Origin: Udeniomyces pyricola
Taxonomy: Eukaryota > Basidiomycota > Tremellomycetes > Cystofilobasidiales > Mrakiaceae
Assembly: GCA_039545295.1 (NCBI GenBank)
Contig: BCIK01000007.1
Location: forward strand, 255,835 to 319,834
Direction: 5' to 3'
Length of the DNA: 64,000 bases
The translations under genes were made by a program, and so were the position numbers. This document shows, in pieces, positions 12,808 through 30,895 of this stretch (position 1 is the stretch's first letter; each line of letters opens with the position of its first letter). The notes beneath the pieces are model-generated. The model did not search any database. It saw only the letters and a list, made by a program, of their open reading frames with translations, and was not told where the DNA came from.

Positions 12808-13643
12808 GGATGGATGATTGTCAGTGAGGATATGAGGAAGAGAGACAATCAGAGGAGGGGCGAGGGGGAGGGGCCCAGACACAAGAGGGGCACGATCAAT
12901 TGCGAGGCTTTAGCGCAGATCAAATAGGCGACGGAAGGGGGCGAGAGTGTCGATGCGAGGGCTGCAGTTGCCGCTCTGAGAATGAAAGACAAAACGAGAG
13001 TGGGTTCGAGCTGAGGATGTGGGTGACAAGGTGGGAGGACGATGAGGCCAGTTGGTTGTTGAGAGAGGAGAAGATACAAGAGACTAAGAGAGAGAGGAAC
13101 TTGGAGGAACGACTGATTGATCGACTGGTTGTGACTGATTGAGATCTTGAGATTCAACCGGATCGGGAATTTCAGACGGTTGGTTCATTTAACGACACAT
13201 TGGTTTTCTTTGCCTTCGGCCCACGGTCGGTCATCGCCACGGGTACGTTCAAAGTACAAAAAAAAATGCCTCGTGATGGAATTAGCATCCGCCGAAGCAT
13301 GCTCACGCCCAACATCTGTTGTACTTATGATAGTGTAGGTCGCTCTGATACCACGAAGTTGCAAAGAATCAGAATCGATCCGATATCAAAACTCGACAGA
13401 TCACGTCGATCGAAATGGTTGATGGCACCTTGATCTTTCATGGCTCTCAACTTTTCTGTTCCTTCACTAGCTTGCTTTTCAGGCGCAATCAATCAGTTTA
13501 GCAGGCGTGAGGCGTGAGGCCGTGAGGGAGGACAGGCCGGCCGGCGCGCGCACATGCAACCGACAAGCTGATCATGATTCATGCATGCATCTGCATCATG
13601 CGCCGAAACGCTTTCCTTTTCGACAATCCCAACCACCGCCATC
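12808..13643. other. Divergent promoter region (RhoGAP gene / SnoaL gene)
   Basis: 836 bases between two divergently transcribed genes, so it should hold both promoters and 5' UTRs. A GTG-started extension of the RhoGAP frame to 12882 is possible but no in-frame ATG supports it. Near 13504-13530 there is a triple copy of a GGCGTGAG-like word, and GCATGCAT/GCATCATGC palindromic words lie at 13578-13605. Confidence 0.5.
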
Positions 13644-14165
13644 ATGCCCCCTTCTTCCCCCTCCACCTCCGCGCTTCCCTTTCGTCGTCTCGTTCACTCG
13701 TATATCCAAACCCGGGTTTCACTTCCACCTCACCATCTTTCTCCCTCGTTCGCCTTCGTCGGTTCAATCCCGGCGAGCGAGCTTCCTTCGCGAGACACTT
13801 ACCTCGCCTACCGCAACAAAGTGCTCTCCACCTTTCCCGACTGGCTCAACTCTGCCCAAGAAGTCGTTTTTTCCGAGACAATCCGGCCGCGCGATGGCCT
13901 TCGCGTCGAACACGCCATCGCTAAGCTTGTCTGGACTGGCACTCATTCTGGCCCAGGCGACCTCCTCGACCGCCCACCCACGGGCAGACGGGTTTGCTAT
14001 CGCGGTCTTGTCTGGCTTGAACGCGTCCAGGGAGACGAGGGCCTTACGCAAGGCGAAGTTTACGGCGACCTGACGAAGTTTCACCGACAGTTGGCAGGCG
14101 AGGCTGTCTCGGATGAGGAATGGCTCGAGGCGAGAACGAACTCCATCGAGCTCGACGTCGACTGA
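13644..14165 (+). CDS. SnoaL-like (NTF2-fold) protein
   Basis: A single-exon protein of 173 residues. The start was placed at 13644 because the ATG lies in CCGCCATCATGC, a good fungal context, and the sequence upstream is not conserved-looking. The order is a helix-rich start (FRRLVHSYIQTRV), the VGSIPASELPSRDTYLAYRN segment, FPDWLNSAQEVVFSETIRPRDG, then the strand pattern AIAKLVWTGTHSGPGDLLDRPPTGRRV with a following YRGLVWLERVQGDEG. This is the shape of the SnoaL/ester-cyclase family (NTF2 fold), in which a TGTH-x-G-x-PPTG loop is common. Family members range from polyketide cyclases to stress proteins with no known reaction, so no activity is assigned. It is divergent from the RhoGAP gene and 573 bases before CHD1. 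Confidence 0.75.
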   Translation: MPPSSPSTSALPFRRLVHSYIQTRVSLPPHHLSPSFAFVGSIPASELPSRDTYLAYRNKVLSTFPDWLNSAQEVVFSETIRPRDGLRVEHAIAKLVWTGTHSGPGDLLDRPPTGRRVCYRGLVWLERVQGDEGLTQGEVYGDLTKFHRQLAGEAVSDEEWLEARTNSIELDVD

Positions 14166-14738
14166 CCTCGAAGGCGAGTCAGATTCGAGGAGAGGCGTCG
14201 GGGACACTGTCGCTATCGAGTCGCTATGTTATGTCTGATTTGATGCTATGATGCCCCTGTTTGTTGGCTGCTGTCATACCGGTCGCTCACTATCGCCACT
14301 GCCTGTGACTGCTACGACCTGAGAGAGCATGGGACAAGCGAATGAGAAGGGCGGTACCCCCTTTAGGCTTCCCCTTAGCGAACACATCGTTGAGATCACT
14401 CTTGGTTCGATTTCCTCATCGATTTCCTCATCGACGACGTTCTCCCCACCCCCCTCTCCACTCCCCCTCCTCACTCCACCTTCGTCTTCGCTCCTCGACT
14501 TCTCCCTTCATCTCTGACGTTCGTGAGCAGAGAACAAACAGACAAGAACTTCTCAACACCTTGGATTAATCCATTCATATCGACCTCGAACGACTTTTGT
14601 GTTTCTTCCCGTCCACTTGCTTCAACCCCACTCGCCCGCTCTCTTGATCCGACCGTTTCCCCTCCGCTCGCCCAGCCTTCGCTCACCTCTCCGTAGCCCG
14701 ACGATACCACCCCCTTGACCCCTTCGACGCGCGCCGCC
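14166..14738 (+). other. CHD1 promoter and 5' UTR
   Basis: 573 bases with no supported gene. The stretch 14400-14738 is CT-rich with many short pyrimidine tracts, typical of fungal core promoters and 5' leaders, and ends in GCCGCC just before the CHD1 ATG. Confidence 0.5.
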
Positions 14739-22581
<7,843 letters not shown>

Positions 22582-23059
22582 ACGCGAATCTGTTTCCTGT
22601 CTATTGTTTACACGTGTACTGCTCGAATCCCTTACCTCTTTTTTTTTTTTTTCTCTTTATCACACACCCACCTACATACACACAATCGACTTTTCTTCCT
22701 TTTTCACTAACTCTCTCGGGCCCATCTATGGCCTCTGCTGCTTGTCACGCGTCCTCAGCTCCTCTATGCTATTTCCTATCTCTTTGTTTTTTCGTCTTCT
22801 TTTTCTTCTTTTACGCGATCTTTCTTTTTTGACTCGGGCACTTACCACACATCTCTTTCTTTCTGATTTAATTTTTCTTTGTCTCGTTGAGTTTCTCTTT
22901 CATCTCTTTCTGGCTCTTTCTTTTCTCTCTTTTTTTTTATTCCCCAACCGTTTTCCTTTTTTTTTTCATTTTTTTTTCTTACTTCTCTCTCTGTGTGCTT
23001 TGATGGTGTTTTCCATCTTGCGCTCATGCCATGGCGGGTGAAATGCAAATGCAAAGTTC
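22582..23059. other. CHD1 3' UTR, T-rich
   Basis: 478 bases made of long T and TC tracts (for example 22640-22655, 22795-22830, 22920-22980) with no coding signal. It lies between convergent CHD1 and the small minus-strand ORF, and fits a 3' UTR and terminator region. Confidence 0.5.
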
Positions 23060-23389
23060 CTATGGTACGGAGTTCTGGTTCTTGTGAATGCAGAAGCAAC
23101 CGATGATGAAGATTGGAAGTGTGACGACCGCGATCGCGCCGAAGAGCAAGAGGGAAAGGAAACTTCCCCACATCATGATTGGACTTCCCTTTGAGCTTTG
23201 GACGTTGGACGTTGCACACGCGTGCACGGCCCCTCTTATGGCCGACGGTCTGGGTAGGTGGCCGTCATATTCTCGTCTCGGCCGGCGGTGAATATGGATG
23301 ATCAATGAGGGATCGATCCGCAGGGTCCGAGAGCTCTCATCGATCTCATCGTTGTCATACTGGAAGCAATCCCGGCCGACGTTTGTCAT
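23060..23389 (-). CDS. Possible small single-pass membrane protein
   Basis: An uninterrupted 109-codon frame with a true ATG at 23387-23389 and stop at 23060-23062. The first 70 residues are polar (DEIDESSRTLRIDPSLIIHI). One clear membrane segment follows, MMWGSFLSLLLFGAIAVV and TLPIFIIGCFCI, ending in a short basic tail HKNQNSVP. No family is recognised. The 154-base gap to the next, divergent gene would make a shared promoter. The sharp division into a polar head and a single hydrophobic helix is unlike random translation of the flanking T-rich DNA, but length is short and no homology supports it. Confidence 0.4.
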   Translation of the reverse strand: MTNVGRDCFQYDNDEIDESSRTLRIDPSLIIHIHRRPRREYDGHLPRPSAIRGAVHACATSNVQSSKGSPIMMWGSFLSLLLFGAIAVVTLPIFIIGCFCIHKNQNSVP

Positions 23390-23543
23390 GATATCCTAGG
23401 CACCGGCGTGGATGTCACTAAAAAGCAAACAACGACGATCTCGACAGCTTGAACAAGCTGACAACTACCAGAACTAGTGCAGCGTCGAACCGCACGCACG
23501 CCGTCTGCAGACGGAACCGAAGAGACTTAATAGGAAGCAGATA

Positions 23544-26500
23544 ATGACGACGATCAAGAACAATCATCGTGTTGATGATGAGTCAAACTGCTGGAGGGAT
23601 CCATCCGTCGCCGGTCCTCGTCGCGTGGGGGGAGGCAACTCTCCTTCTCTTCCGCCGTCCCGCCAGCCGCCAGCTTGCTCGTCAACCTCCCCCTCGACCC
23701 TTTCTCGCCCAACCCTCGATTCTCGGTCAGCCTCTACGGCAGATATTCCACTCGCTTCGCCTGTACCCTCCTTCTTTTCCCGTGCCAGAGCCTCGTCCTC
23801 GTCCTCGTCCCGCTCCTTCAGCTTGGCGTCTCTCTTCCCACCATCTGTCGTCCCGGGTTCGCCTCGATCCAAGTTCTCCTCCAGTGACAACACGTCTTCA
23901 AGCCCTAGTCCTCATTCGCGTCGCGAACCTCCAAGGGTCAACATAGGCTCCAACTCAGCAACAATCCCCACAGATATGGAACGCGGCGGCAGCAGCAGTC
24001 GCTCCTCACCATCGCTCATCTCGCCATCGCCCGCACGCAGCACCAGCCATAGTTCTCCGCCTACTTCTTCGCTCGTCGTCAAAGGCAGAAAGTCTTGGAA
24101 CAGGCTTCGACGGGGATCCTCCAGTCATAACGTCTTGCTTTCATCAGAAGACTCTCAACCACATTCGACCCCATCATCCCCAGCGTCTCCCCCAAGGACG
24201 AGCTCATTCCCGTCCCACGCCCAAAGGAAATCCATCGGCTTTCCTCTCCATCGCCGCCATCCAACAGACACCGGACCTGTCGCCAAGGTCCCCTTGGCTC
24301 CTGAGGCTCCACCTCATCCTTCTCCCTCAGTACCCCTGCCTTCCCACTCGCCCAATCTGAGTTTGGTCTCGGGTGCTGGAGAGGGGTTAAAGCGGAAAGG
24401 GTCACGTCTCTTTCTGTCGCTGCGCAAGAGTTCAACCCCAGGGCCTGGCGATATTCCTCAATCGATTTCCCCGAGTGTACCCAAGACGATCGCCGGCCTA
24501 TCTCGGACTCGCTCCAGTGGTGGGATAGGGGTAGACAAAGACGAAGCGCAAGGTCGGCAAAGACCGAAAGATATGGCAACCGCAGCCGTCGATGCGACGG
24601 TTGGTGACGATGGCGAGTCGTTCGTCCTTATAAGGGATTCCACGTACGACGATCACGAACCAGACGCCGATGCTAGGATCGGTATGCCGACCAATGTGCA
24701 GCATACTCTACACGTCGACAGCGATGATCTAGCATGTCTTCCTCCAGCGTGGGTCGAAGAGTTGAAGGTAGATATACACACACACTCTCTCTCTTCCCCC
24801 ACACATCTCGTTTCTCAGTCAGACTTTAAACTCACAGACATATTCTTTGTCACAGGCTCAAGGACTTTCTTCCACTGAGCTGCTTCAGCTGGCTAAATCC
24901 AAGTCTCAGTCGCAGCTCTCACGTCAAGCAGCCGTCAACACACCTGTCCTTTCTCATTCGAGATCCATCCGTCGTAAACCTGTCGCTCTTCCCTCTCCCG
25001 AACCATCTCCTTCATTGCCCCTCCCACCTTTGCCAGTCACGTCTACACCGTTCGCTTCGCCGCCCGCTGCTTCTCCTAGCAGTCGAACCTCACAACTGTC
25101 CGAGATTGACGCGTCCGAGGAATCACATACAAGCCGGACCGCTCGACAGTCGACTCGTCTCTCTTTAGCGTTTCATGATGGAGCTGAGGGTGATACCGAG
25201 GGTAGTTGGGCCGAAGGGCTTCTCACGGCCGCACTCGGAACTGGATTTAGCTTTCGCGCAGAGCAGGACAGATGCATGACGCCTCCTCGTCCTTCGAACG
25301 GTCTCGTCGATCGACAGAGAAGTCAAACGACACCTTCTCAGCCGGACAGTAAGGCCTGGTCTCCCTGTAGTTCACCTCAAGCCCGGTCGCCAGCGACATT
25401 CGGACCTACCACACCTTCAGCCACCGCCATCTCGATTCTACCCTCGCCCCCGTACACTCTACCTCCCGGTCATCGGTCTCCCTCCACCTCGATACCTTCT
25501 CCCGCCTCTCATCTACGTGCCAATACCTCTCCTTCCTCTTTTATCCTCTCCAATGCGTACCGCTCCCCACCCTCCCGACAGCATCTAGGAGCCAATCCGA
25601 TCCGTTTTGATCCTGCTTCAAGCCCTCCTGCTTCGTCCAGTTCTTCCTCGCCACCTCTTGAATCTCCACCGCATAGGTCTCCCCTGTTCATCTCTCCGAT
25701 TAAGCCAAAGCCTAGCTTGTACGCTGCTCCCAAGAGTCCTACGAGCTCAGCGGTTCCTTTCGGCCGAGCCAGTGCTTTTCCCTTCTCGAGCTCATTTGGA
25801 TCTCTCTCCAAGCAACTCGGTGCCGAAGAAGAATCCAGTTCAATCTCCCTACCGTCGTCTGTCGCTGCAGAGGAATTACAACAACAACAACCGCTGAACT
25901 TATCCGAGCATGAGGATCTGGCTCGAGAAGAGGAGAAAGGAGGATTTGCATGCGAGGACGGACCGAGCAGGAAGAGACAGCAAACACTTGTTAACGGGTC
26001 TGCGCCCTTTGATCCTTGTCTAAGCCATGATGTGTCAGTCGATAACCTAACCGACCTCCCACTGCCACTGGCAACCCACTCCTCTCCTGCTTTACCTGAA
26101 ACAACTGTCTCCCGGCCCTCCTCTTATCACACCGCCAACTCAGAGGAGGTCACCGACGATGCATCCCTTGAGCCTAATCATCGTCTATCCAGCACCACCA
26201 TCGCAACTACAACCTCATCACGCGTGACGTCTCTCTCCCCTTCTGTGATTTCCTCCATTGACCGATTCTCGACCGAAGACGCTGTCATTTCTCGGGCCGT
26301 TTACGTTCCTGCCAGTGGCAACTCGCCCGCTTCAAGTCCTGTCATAGGCACGTCTCGAACATCAACGAGATCCGTCAAGCCTATTCATCTCAAGTTGCGG
26401 AAGCCAACCACCACAGATACCATGACAGGCTCTCCTCCTAATTCCAGTCCTATCTCTCCGCACTTGGCTCTCATTCCCTCTCCATCCGACCAGCATACGA

Positions 26501-26949
26501 CCGACTCTCGGGATTCTTTGCCCATATCCTCACCTGCTTCTCCTTCGCGGGCTCATCCACTCTCTAATATGCCTTCGCTGAACCAGACCTCGGACAACGA
26601 TGACGGCGACAGTGACGATGACGCCTCCCAATTCGATTCTCCCCTGCTTGACGAAGCCAAGTTTGCCCTCTCGGATGCGGTCCGTCGGCTGGGCTCCATG
26701 GATTCCTTTCCTCATATCCTCGGAACGTCCTCGTCCCCAACGACGTCCCCGACGCACTCGTCGGCACCGTCGGGAGATCGGATGGGGCAGCATGGTAGTA
26801 GCGGTGGAGGTGGGAGGTGGTGGCCGGAGAGTCAACCGCCTACGCCGGCTATATCGGAGTTTGCGTACGAGTTTGGCGTCAGACAGGAGGAAGGAGAAAG
26901 TGCGTTTGGGAGAGGAGATGGCACTATGGGACCGGGTGGTCAGAATTAG
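23544..26949 (+). CDS. Ser/Pro-rich protein of unknown function
   Basis: Two exons, 23544-24767 and 24856-26949, join in phase (GTAGAT donor, CACAG acceptor) to about 1,105 residues. The protein is dominated by Ser, Pro and Thr with no cysteine-rich or membrane region. It holds many candidate phosphorylation sites of the SP/TP and RxxS kinds (RSPLFISPIKPKPS, KGRKSWNRLRRGSSSH, RSIRRKP). A small ordered patch stands just after the intron (LSSTELLQLAKSKSQSQL), and another near the C-terminus (FDSPLLDEAKFALSDAVRRL, then AISEFAYEFGVRQEEGES). The upstream ATG at 23544 is the first in frame; a second, at 23976, opens MERGGSSS. No family is recognised. The pattern resembles fungal signalling or polarity scaffolds, but that is only a guess. 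Confidence 0.75.
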
Positions 26950-27729
26950 TTTGACTTGTCAGTCCAAAGCCTTGTCTCGGCTCCCTCAAATTCCTTTTGC
27001 TGCTGATCCCTTTCGTTGCTGACTATCGGTTGTGTGTCGATTGGTTTCAGGACAGAATTGGTTGCCTATCGATTATCTTTTAACTCCTTCCTTCCTTCGC
27101 TTTTCCCTTTCGTTTATTACCTGCCTCTCCACCTCCGATACACATCTCTCATCTTTGATTTCCTGACCCTTCCTCTCTTCACACTAAATCGTTCTTGCCC
27201 CTCCCCCTTCCTTACCCCTCTTGTTCACACGAGTCCTTCTCCAGACCTCGCTCTGATTTCTTGTACATCCTTCGGCATACATATACACATATATATATAA
27301 TCTCTTCCCAGCATGCTTCCCCCTTCTTGTCCCTTCTTTCTCTTTTTTTTTTTTTTGCTTTCTTTCCAACATCTCCTCTTTCGGCCCTCGCACGTGGATC
27401 TGAACCTCCGGCTACGATTCGTCAATCTTGACTTGAGGTCGGTCTCGATAGGGGGGGAAGGGTCACTTGGGATGATCAATCTTTCCATTTTGCTTTGCTT
27501 CATACCTCTAGTGACAGTGACAATCGTACCTTTGATGTTGGCACATGACGAGTGAAGAAAGCTGGTAGTTTTGTTGGTACGTATTTTGCTGTGCGATTGT
27601 CTCGATCTCGCCAGCAGTACTTGCACGTGGTTGAGGATGGCTGTACTCGCGTTTGGCCGATGATGATGGAGGTGGGTGTGTGTGAGATTGGCATCACCCT
27701 CTTCTCCTTCTCCCATACGTTGCCATGTC
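26950..27729 (+). other. 3' UTR and promoter region, T-rich
   Basis: 780 bases between two genes on the same strand. It holds many TTC/CTTT tracts, including a 15-T run near 27340-27354, and an ATATATAT block at 27285-27299. No coding signal is supported. Confidence 0.5.
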
Positions 27730-29619
27730 ATGACGACCTTGACGTCTGGTCCATCTGCCTCCCTCACGCCAACGACCACTCCATCATCTGTTTCATCCCC
27801 TGCCATATCTACGACATCAGCATCAGCCAAGTCGAGATCTCCACTGCCTCCTTCCGCACCGCCACTTTCCTCTACAGCCCTCAACGCGCCTTCAATCTCT
27901 AGTCCAGCTCCAACCACTAACTCTCCGACCACTATCACCACTAACACCAACACCTCGAATTCCAATGCGTCTACCAACACCTTCTCGTCGACATCCCTAG
28001 CTAAAGACTATCTCGCACCTGCCCGGTTTGGGATCGTCGAACCAGGCATCTTCAGGAGCAACACTCCCGATCCTAGCCATGTTAGTCCTCCCTACTATTC
28101 ACGTATCCCAGCCCAATCCAACCCCTTCTTTAGCCTTCTCATTGCTAAGTCTTCCCTCTTTTTTTTTTTTCTTTCCCCCCTTTGTCATGGTCCGAATGTC
28201 GCTGTGAAGATTCCGTTCCTTCGAACTCTAGGCATCTCGATGGTGATCTCTTTGACCCCCGAGACGCCTCACCCACTCGTCGCTCAATTCTACACTGAAT
28301 CCAAAATCGCCTTCGTAAGGGACCCCCCCCCCCTTCCCCCTTTCTTCTCCTCCTTTCCTTATCTCAAGTCAACCCTGATCCAACTCCTTCAACCCATTTC
28401 CCTTCCCTTTTTACCAATTCTAAACAGGTCCCGTTGGGAATAACGCTTTGGCAACCATGTTACACCCGAGGGTGGGAACCCATCTCGGACGATCTCGTCA
28501 AGCAGAGCCTCGAAATGATCCTCAAAGCGTCCCCTTCGCCGGCGGCACTCTCAGCCGCAGCCGCCAACGCGAACGGAACCCCGCCGCCGTCAGCTTCATC
28601 GGCAGGAGGGTCGATCGTCCCATCGACTGCCGCCTCTACCTCATGGGGAGAGAGTAGACGCGTTGGAGTCAGTGGAATAGCAGGAGCAAGTGGTGGTTGT
28701 GGGGGCATCATGATGGTCGATCCGTTCGTTCTTCTCACCTTATCTACCTTGTCTCCCCAAAAACCGAGCATGATATTGCTAAACAGCTCATTAACACCTT
28801 CCCTTTGACACACCTCGTGCTTATGATTACCTCGGGGTTGGTGGTTGGGGTCTTGTTTGCTTGATAGGTCGGGAATCCATTTGACGGGCATCGTCGTAGG
28901 ATGTCTTCGGAAACTCCAGCATTGGAGTTTTGCCTCGATCTTGTCAGAAGTACGTACATCCATTGTATCCATCCCCTTTTTTTTTTGCCTCGATCGTCTT
29001 CTCTCTCTTCCTTCAACTGACCGATTATGTTCCTCCTCCTCCTCCCCCCCCCCCCATCCACTTCTCTTCCATCCCCCTCCTTCTTCTCTTCTTCTTCTTT
29101 TCTTCTTACTTCCTCCCTCGGCTTCAGTACCGATCCTTTTCGGGCCCGACCAAGTCGCGGTACTCGGACGAGCAATACATCGAGGTAAATCCCTCCCCCC
29201 CCCCCNCCNCCCNNCCCTGTCATCTGTCTCCTTTCTTCTTCTTCTATCCCTGCTTTTGTCCTTTTTTTCATCACTTCCTTGGGATAGCTTCCTATAATCT
29301 CTGGTGTCTTCCAAGAAGAAGAAGAAGAAGAAAGAAAGAAAAAAAAAACTGATCACTGCCCAACCCCTTTACTCTTCCCTCCCTTTCCCTTTCCTACCAC
29401 CCCCCTCCCCCCCTCTCCTCCCTCCCTTTCTCGCTCTCAACCCCCTCTCACGTCCGATGAACGTGGATATCCATGGGGCCCGGGGGTGTCACGAGTCAGT
29501 TATACGATCCAGACCTCATTAACATCCCGCTCGACGTTCGGAGTTGGTTTGCCGAGGGCGAGCGGTTGTGGCGCGAGGAGGAAGAAGAGGAGGAGGAGAT
29601 TGGGGAAGGAATAGAGTAG
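27730..29619 (+). CDS. Siw14/OCA-family atypical dual-specificity phosphatase homologue, catalytic loop degenerate
   Basis: The family (PFA-DSP; yeast Siw14, Oca1, Oca2, Oca4, Oca6) includes inositol-pyrophosphate phosphatases and inactive relatives. Seven exons join in frame to 350 residues: 27730-28080, 28210-28314, 28428-28715, 28787-28836, 28868-28949, 29128-29184 and 29500-29619. A Ser/Thr-rich N-terminus leads to LAPARFGIVEPGIFRSNTPD, IPFLRTLGISMVISLTPETP, VPLGITLWQPC, then a low-complexity insert, HLVLMITSGSGIHLTG, IVVGCLRKLQHWSFASILSE, YRSFSGPTKSRYSDEQYIE and an acidic tail. In active members the loop is HCN-x-GKHRTG. Here the cysteine position is Ser and the arginine position is Leu, so activity is not expected. 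The intron at 28837-28867 is only 31 nt. Exons 3-5 are the least certain joints. Confidence 0.82.
29195..29217 (+). repeat. C homopolymer with ambiguous bases inside an intron
   Basis: A C run interrupted by four unresolved bases, within the intron between exons 6 and 7 of the Siw14/OCA gene. The unresolved bases suggest sequencing trouble in the homopolymer rather than biology at those sites. Confidence 0.85.
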
Positions 29620-30895
29620 TAAGCTGGGGTCAGTAGAGGGGGTTATCAGTAGTAGGAGTAGTAAGTAGGAGTAGTGAAGGGGGATTTACATCGAGGAAAA
29701 AGTGGGAAGAAAAGAGGACGAGTTGAGATCAAATAGGAGGTCGTATTGTATATAGGCCTCTGAGACGATACAATACGATACGATACGTACGAGGGGTTTG
29801 AAGTGGATGTGGATGGATGGATGGATGGATCATGTAACAAGGGTACACTCTTATTTTCTTTCTTTCCTTGGTGCTCTTCTCGGTTGTTCTTATTGAGGGA
29901 GGATCAGGGGCGGGTTTTAATCTTTCGGGTTTTTTTTTTNTTTTTNTTTTTTAATGAACGTTTTCAATCTTAGTTTTCTCGTGTCTTTGTTCGGCCTGTC
30001 GTTTTTGATGTCTCTTTCTTATCTTTCGTGTTTCCCTTTTCGCCATCTTCTATTTCTTCTTCTTCTTGATGTATTGGATACATGTACACTCATGGACTAA
30101 CTCAAGTGAAAAGCCCTGGCTATAAGCTTCCTGCCTCTTCATGTATATATACATTCCGGTCCATACCCGCGCGGCCTCAAGGCTTATGAGCTCGTCTCGT
30201 GATCCGGCGCGTCTCTCGTTACACAGTAGTCTGAGAGTGATGAATCGTGTATATGCATATGTATATATATTGATGTGGGTTTAGTTCAAAGGGGGGAAAA
30301 ATTATAAAAGGTACTTAAGTTCAAGATGATCAAAAAAGATTATACATGAGACGTACTACTACCTCGGTACGTGGATCCCACCAAAGGGTCAAAAAGCGAA
30401 CAATAGAAGCAGAGGGGAGGGGAAAGGGGGAANGNGGGGGGGGGGGGGGGGNGGGNGAGATTGGACGACTAGCAGTTGGCTGATATCAACTGAAGAGATA
30501 GAAAAAAAAAAAGATCTCGATGGAAATGAAACGGGCCCGGATATATGATGGAAGCAAGCTAGCAAGGAAGGGAAGGGATCGAAAGTCGCCGGAACAACGT
30601 TTGCGCCAGCCAACCTGATTTGGAAGAAACGAAAAGAAAAGAAGATATACTTATCGAACAAAGAAGAAGAACAAGAAGGAACATGATAGAGCAAGAGAGA
30701 TCGAGAGAGATCGAGAAGAAGAAAGACAGAAAAAGAAAAACGGCAAAGAGAAGGACAGAACAACATTCGGAACCCCTTCCCCCCTTCTGTTGTTCTTCGT
30801 GCATGCGCGCGTCTCTCCAAACGGCAAACCCACGGTCGAAACGCAACCCCAATCATCTCTCCCTCCCCCTCCCTCTCTCCTCGTCTATCTTTACC
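29620..30895. other. Convergent 3' flanks, no gene seen
   Basis: 1.28 kb between the 3' ends of the Siw14/OCA gene (+) and the C2H2 factor (-). It holds a T run with two unresolved bases (29930-29952), short ATAC/GATAC repeats near 29765-29790, a GGAT repeat at 29805-29830, and a G run with unresolved bases (30431-30460). No open frame here has coding character; the (+) frames near 30620-31340 mirror the Gly/Ser-rich end of the C2H2 gene. Confidence 0.5.
30431..30460. repeat. G homopolymer with ambiguous bases
   Basis: A G-run of about 16 bases with several unresolved bases on either side. It lies 3' of the minus-strand C2H2 gene, so it reads as C on that gene's sense strand. Confidence 0.85.

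Noticed and set aside
12808..12882. Upstream extension of the RhoGAP gene to 12882
   Set aside because: The codon there is GTG, not ATG; the first in-frame ATG is at 12805-12807, so the start was placed there.
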